Below the pieces are notes generated by a model, which ran no database searches, was not told the DNA's origin, and saw only the letters and a list, made by a program, of their open reading frames with translations. Made by a program: the position numbers and the translations under genes. Below, piece by piece: positions 20,752-23,446 of a stretch of 23,446 nt of DNA (position 1 is the first letter of the stretch; the number at the start of each line of letters is the position of its first letter). The stretch covers positions 1 to 23,446 of IMG/VR virus record IMGVR_UViG_3300043398_000328; one strand, written 5' to 3'. The DNA is from a virus.

Positions 20752-21758
20752 GCTGCTGCCCTCGCCTTCACGCGCTCCGCCAGCCACAGCTTCAGGGCCT
20801 TGAGCGCCTGGGGTCGAGAGAGCTTCACGCCGGCAGCCTTGGCCTCGTCGAGCCACTCCCGCACGACGGGCCCCCACTCGCCCAGGCCCTTGTCGGCGAT
20901 GTAGCGCTTGATGTTCCCGTCCAGCACCCGCAGGTCGATATCGATGAGCGGCTCGGGCTCCTCCCACGGCTTGGTGCGTGAGCTGGGCGGAGCTTCGTTG
21001 CGAGTCTTGGCCGCGCGCTCCTTGGCGCGGTCCTGCTCGCCCCAGGTCTTCCAGTTCGGCAGCAGCGTGCGGATGAAGTCCTCGAGCTTGTCGGGGAACA
21101 CACCCCAGCGCCCGCCGATGGGGCCCAGGCGGAGCTTGGCGAGCCGAGCGTCGAAGTCGACGACCCCGGCGATCGCGGCGTCCGCCCTCAGCTCGGCGCT
21201 CGGGGTCCAGTCCTCCGGAATCTTATCGATGCGAGCTGAGATGGTGGCTGCGGCAAACCCCTGGGGGGTAGGGGGGCAGCTGTTGTCTTCAACAGCTTTT
21301 GATTTAGGTGTAGGTATGGTTGTAGGTGCGTCAACCTTTGCGTCAGCGGGGCTCGCCAGTGACGCATCGTTAGCGGGGCCGTCTTCCTTCTGACGCTTGC
21401 GATAGCGCTTCATGTACTCGCGCTGGCGAGCGTTGGCGCTCTCACGCTTGGCCTGCTCACGCTCTTCGGTGTGGTCGAGCACCTTCCAGCCACGGGGCAC
21501 GCGCTCGATGATGCGTCCCTCGTGCTGGTCCTCGGGGTCGGCGTCGGGGTCTGTCGCCTCCATGGAAGCGAGCGCGTCGCGGGCCTCCTCGAGTGACACC
21601 TGAGCGCCGATGGCGACGCCGGCAGGAGAGGCGCACACGTAGCCCTCGGGGTCAGCGCTGAGCTTCAGCCACAGCCACACGCAGCGCCAGCTGGCGGGCA
21701 TGGCCCAGATGCGAGAGCGAATCGTACGAGCGAAGATGCAGGTGTACTGTTGTCGCAT
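20748..21758 (-). CDS. Replisome organiser / replication initiator (O-like)
   Basis: I start it at ATG 21758, with a GGGAGG-type site upstream; an upstream in-frame extension of 27 residues looks unlike protein. The 336-residue protein opens with a winged-helix domain (residues 1 to about 75): RSRIWAMPASWRCVWLWLKL, EGYVCASPAGVAIGAQVS, then IIERVPRGWKVLDHTEER and a basic REYMKRYRKRQ patch. This is the Phage_rep_org_N pattern. A low-complexity linker (about 120-165) follows, then a C-terminal domain with DWTPSAELRADAAIAG, GPIGGRWGVFPDKLEDF and WGEQDRAKERAAK, a layout seen in O-like proteins that recruit helicase or primase. It should bind the origin and load the host replisome. The linker DNA holds repeats that may be that origin. 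Confidence 0.78.
   Translation of the reverse strand: MRQQYTCIFARTIRSRIWAMPASWRCVWLWLKLSADPEGYVCASPAGVAIGAQVSLEEARDALASMEATDPDADPEDQHEGRIIERVPRGWKVLDHTEEREQAKRESANARQREYMKRYRKRQKEDGPANDASLASPADAKVDAPTTIPTPKSKAVEDNSCPPTPQGFAAATISARIDKIPEDWTPSAELRADAAIAGVVDFDARLAKLRLGPIGGRWGVFPDKLEDFIRTLLPNWKTWGEQDRAKERAAKTRNEAPPSSRTKPWEEPEPLIDIDLRVLDGNIKRYIADKGLGEWGPVVREWLDEAKAAGVKLSRPQALKALKLWLAERVKARAAA
21262..21398. other. Candidate replication origin inside the replisome organiser gene
   Basis: Within the linker-coding part lie two direct TGCGTCA copies 12 bases apart (21327-21333 and 21339-21345), an inverted copy TGACGCA (21360-21366) and a partial copy TGACGC (21391-21396). Three TAGGT motifs (21305-21327), an AT-rich stretch around 21286-21310 and G-runs at 21262-21276 accompany them. 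In lambda the origin iterons also sit in the middle of gene O. The match in layout is clear; origin function is inferred. Confidence 0.55.
21278..21297. other. Perfect 8-bp hairpin in the origin candidate
   Basis: AGCTGTTG (21278-21285) and CAACAGCT (21290-21297) enclose the loop TCTT and are followed by TTTTGATTT on the + strand. It could be a structural part of the origin or a terminator for rightward (antisense) transcription. Its place among iterons favours the former. Confidence 0.45.
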
Positions 21759-21788
21759 GTTGTGTGAGCCCTCCCTGGCTCCATAGAA

Positions 21789-21804
21789 GCGCCGTCCATG
21801 GCGC
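21789..21804 (-). terminator. Weak hairpin after the integrase gene
   Basis: GCGCC and GGCGC (21789-21793 and 21800-21804) form a 5-bp stem in the 49-base gap between the integrase stop and the replisome organiser start. There is no T-run in the leftward direction, so it is at best an attenuator; the two genes may be co-transcribed. Confidence 0.25.
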
Positions 21805-21807
21805 GGG

Positions 21808-23446
21808 TTACTTGCCGCGTTTGCGGCGAGCAGAGTCAATGCTGGTGACGTTGGAGTCGGTGGGTAGCGCCTGCAGTCGCTTCAAGAGCGAAGCGGCCAG
21901 GTCCCATCGCTCGCTGGCGTTGGCGAGGTCATACAAGGCCTTCAGCTCAGACTTGTCTGCCGAATCAAGTATCCCCCACCCCCCACCCTGGGGGTGGGGG
22001 ATAGAGTTTTCCTGGGCAGTCTGATGCCGTTTTTCTCGGGGTTTTTGAGCCTCAGGAATCCCCGGGTGTCCCGTGAGTGGATTTCTAATCCGCGGGTCGG
22101 GGGTTCGATTCCCTCCGGGCGTGCCCGTAATCATTGAGGAATTCGTCTCGTGCTCGTTTTTATCCCCCACCTTATCCCCCACCCTGGGTGCTTCCTTATT
22201 GAAGCCGAGCGCTACATCCAGGGGCAGGAAGTCGCCCTGCTTGGCGAGCACGGAGCGGGCGATTTCCTTCTTCCGCCCATAGTGCTTCTGCATGACCTGG
22301 CTGGTCGTGTGCTGGGTCCGGAGCATGATCTTCGACTCGCTCCAATCCTTGGCGAGCCAGAAGGCAACGGCGGTCTGCCTCAGGTCCTGGAAGCGGAAGG
22401 GCTCCATGCCGTCGCCGCTCGCGTGCAGGTCGGGGCGCACCTTGTCGTTCACGCCGCTGGCGATCAGGTCGGCGCGGACGCCCTCGGCTAGCTCCAGCAT
22501 CTCGTTGGCGTCGAGCTGGGGGAAGATGAAGTCGGTGGCCTTGGCGTCGCCGCGGAACGCATGGAGCGCGGCGGCGACTCCGGGGGCCAGCTCCCACTGG
22601 CGAGCGTTCTTGTTGTTCTTGCCCTTGCCGATCGTGATGATGCCGTTATCGAAGTCGATGTTGGAGTACTTCAGTCGCAGCAGGTGAGCGGCGCGCAGCC
22701 CCTCGCGCACGTCCATCCCGTAGAGCAGCCGGCGCCACAGGGGCAGCTCGACGTTGGCGAGCAGCTTGGCGTCATCGTGTGGGTACAAGATGGCGTAGCT
22801 CGGCGGCGTGCTGATGGGCGGCAGCCAGCCGATGAGGGGCAGCGGATACTCCTTGGAGGTGATGATGCCGCAGGGCGAGACGGCGCGCTGACACACGGTC
22901 TGGATGACCTGGTAGTATTGGCGCAGCGCCGTGGAGGTCTTCACCCTTGGGCTGACGGCGCTAGGCGACACCGCCTCGCGGCACTTGGCTTCCGTCAATC
23001 GCGTCATCGGGATATGACCGATGACGCGATTGATGTACGACAGCCGCGAGAGGTTGCAGCGCGTGGTCTCTGGCTCTTGCCAGAGCTTGCTCTTGTACGC
23101 GGCGTAACGGGGGTCGAGCGCTAGCTCGTTCTTCGCCCAGCGCAGAGAAAACTCCTGGAACGTGGGCACGCCCGGGGCGACCTTGGCCGTAGCCTTGTGC
23201 TCGCGCACGTAGCGGAGCGCCAGGCGAGCGGCTAGGCCCGCCTCTTCCGGCGTGGCGGACTTGGCCACCTCACGCAGCAGGTCGTGAACCTTGGCGTGAT
23301 CGCCCAGCGGCAGCAGGTCGTTACGAAGCGTCTCCAGGTCGCGCTTGCGCTTGGCAAACTGCGCAGCGGTGAGCGTGGCGGGGGCCATGCACTCGAGGCG
23401 CACGTCGCCGCCGACACGCAGCCTGATCAGGTAACCGCTCTTGGCC
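21808..23446 (-). CDS. int: Tyrosine integrase containing attP, 5' end cut by window edge
   Basis: A GTG at 23403 could start a 531-residue protein, but the frame stays open to the window edge (AKSGYLIRLRVGGD precedes it), so the gene probably begins beyond base 23446. Numbered from GTG 23403, residues 1-235 hold arm- and core-binding regions. The catalytic domain has GLRAAHLLRLKYSNID (Arg codon 22693-22695), FQDLRQTAVAFWL with Q-x-x-R in place of the usual H-x-x-R (22375-22389), and QKHYGR with the nucleophilic Tyr at codon 22279-22281 (residue 375). Residues about 427-443 are the antisense translation of a tRNA-Arg 3' end (GGNRTPDPRIRNP), and about 88 residues follow. The enzyme should integrate the phage at a tRNA-Arg(UCU) gene. 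The tail after the tRNA segment would be lost on integration, as known for Mx8. Confidence 0.88.
   Translation of the reverse strand, partial: AKSGYLIRLRVGGDVRLECMAPATLTAAQFAKRKRDLETLRNDLLPLGDHAKVHDLLREVAKSATPEEAGLAARLALRYVREHKATAKVAPGVPTFQEFSLRWAKNELALDPRYAAYKSKLWQEPETTRCNLSRLSYINRVIGHIPMTRLTEAKCREAVSPSAVSPRVKTSTALRQYYQVIQTVCQRAVSPCGIITSKEYPLPLIGWLPPISTPPSYAILYPHDDAKLLANVELPLWRRLLYGMDVREGLRAAHLLRLKYSNIDFDNGIITIGKGKNNKNARQWELAPGVAAALHAFRGDAKATDFIFPQLDANEMLELAEGVRADLIASGVNDKVRPDLHASGDGMEPFRFQDLRQTAVAFWLAKDWSESKIMLRTQHTTSQVMQKHYGRKKEIARSVLAKQGDFLPLDVALGFNKEAPRVGDKVGDKNEHETNSSMITGTPGGNRTPDPRIRNPLTGHPGIPEAQKPREKRHQTAQENSIPHPQGGGWGILDSADKSELKALYDLANASERWDLAASLLKRLQALPTDSNVTSIDSARRKRGK
21970..22003. 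repeat. Left pair of inverted 11-bp repeats (integrase arm-site candidates)
   Basis: TATCCCCCACC lies at 21970-21980 and its inverse GGTGGGGGATA at 21993-22003. Together they form a perfect 13-bp inverted repeat (21971-21983 and 21990-22002) around a 6-base loop. They sit about 75 bases left of the tRNA-like core. Confidence 0.65.
22077..22125 (+). other. tRNA-Arg(UCU) 3' fragment: attP core candidate
   Basis: The sequence folds as the 3' part of a tRNA: anticodon stem GTGGA/TCCGC (22077-22081 and 22089-22093) with loop TTTCTAA and anticodon TCT (22084-22086), a five-base variable loop, T stem GGGGG/CCCTC with loop TTCGATT, acceptor strand CGGGCGT (22116-22122), discriminator G and CC. No D arm or 5' acceptor strand (ACGCCCG expected) precedes it. 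It is therefore not a working tRNA gene but the copy a phage carries to rebuild the host gene upon integration. Confidence 0.85.
22161..22183 (+). repeat. Right pair of direct 11-bp repeats (integrase arm-site candidates)
   Basis: Two direct copies of TATCCCCCACC at 22161-22171 and 22173-22183 (12-base period) lie about 36 bases right of the tRNA-like core. The second is followed by CTGGG, as also seen left of the core. They encode the odd GDKVGDK segment of the integrase, which suggests DNA-level rather than protein-level constraint. Confidence 0.65.

Noticed and set aside
22077-22125. A conserved protein motif GGNRTPDPRIRNP in the integrase
   Set aside because: It is the well-known translation of an antisense tRNA-Arg gene, not a protein domain.
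22070-22140. A complete tRNA-Arg gene
   Set aside because: The D arm and 5' acceptor strand are missing; only the 3' part is present.
21970-22183. CRISPR-like array
   Set aside because: The repeats are 11 bp, two are inverted, spacing is irregular and no cas genes are near.

Overview
The window looks like part of the genome of a temperate, short-tailed (podovirus-like) bacteriophage of a high-GC bacterium. The evidence is a long rightward late operon with P22 gp4-like and gp10-like tail-completion proteins, a set of ejection proteins (one with a lytic transglycosylase domain) and no tape-measure or tail-sheath genes. This is followed by a lysis cassette and a leftward block with recombination, replication and integrase genes. 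G/C dominates third codon positions, and genes are packed with ATGA/TGATG overlaps. An attachment site inside the integrase gene is a known arrangement in Myxococcus phage Mx8, so a myxobacterial or other Myxococcota host is a reasonable guess. The sequence alone does not prove it.

Layout. 1-3729 (+): head-to-tail region: the end of a beta-helix virion protein (cut by the left edge), a small zinc-finger protein, a gp4-like adaptor and a gp10-like stabilisation protein. 3736-10259 (+): four probable ejection/internal virion proteins. 10256-16403 (+): ten small to large genes, mostly beta-sandwich virion or fibre proteins. They include a LamG-like protein, a pair of paralogues, a free-standing HNH endonuclease and a large fibre ending in a glycine-rich adhesin tip. 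16406-16636 (-): a lipoprotein gene convergent to the fibre. 16729-18526 (+): a small coiled-coil protein, a structured intergenic region with a strong sigma70-type promoter, a membrane protein (holin candidate), an M15 peptidase endolysin, a small hydrophobic protein and a PD-(D/E)XK-like nuclease. 18510-23446 (-): a small conserved phage protein, a FEN-type 5'-3' exonuclease fused to a RecT-like annealing protein, two small proteins, a replisome organiser with a candidate origin inside it, and a tyrosine integrase cut by the right edge.

Most notable points. (1) The integrase frame contains the 3' portion (anticodon arm to CC end) of a tRNA-Arg(UCU) gene in antisense. It is flanked on both sides by copies of an 11-bp repeat (TATCCCCCACC). 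This is a strong candidate attP in its unintegrated form, so the sequence is more likely a free phage genome than a prophage, and integration would replace the integrase C-terminus. (2) Exonuclease and single-strand annealing domains are joined in one 539-residue frame. A good Shine-Dalgarno plus ATG lies exactly at the domain boundary, suggesting a fused recombinase and a separately translated annealing protein from one gene. (3) A lambda-O-like origin candidate (iterons, AT-rich stretch, perfect hairpin) lies in the linker of the replisome organiser. (4) A near-consensus promoter is placed so that the lysis mRNA would begin at or next to the start codon of the holin candidate.

Terminase, portal, capsid and lysogeny repressor are not in the window; the first three would be expected to the left of position 1.
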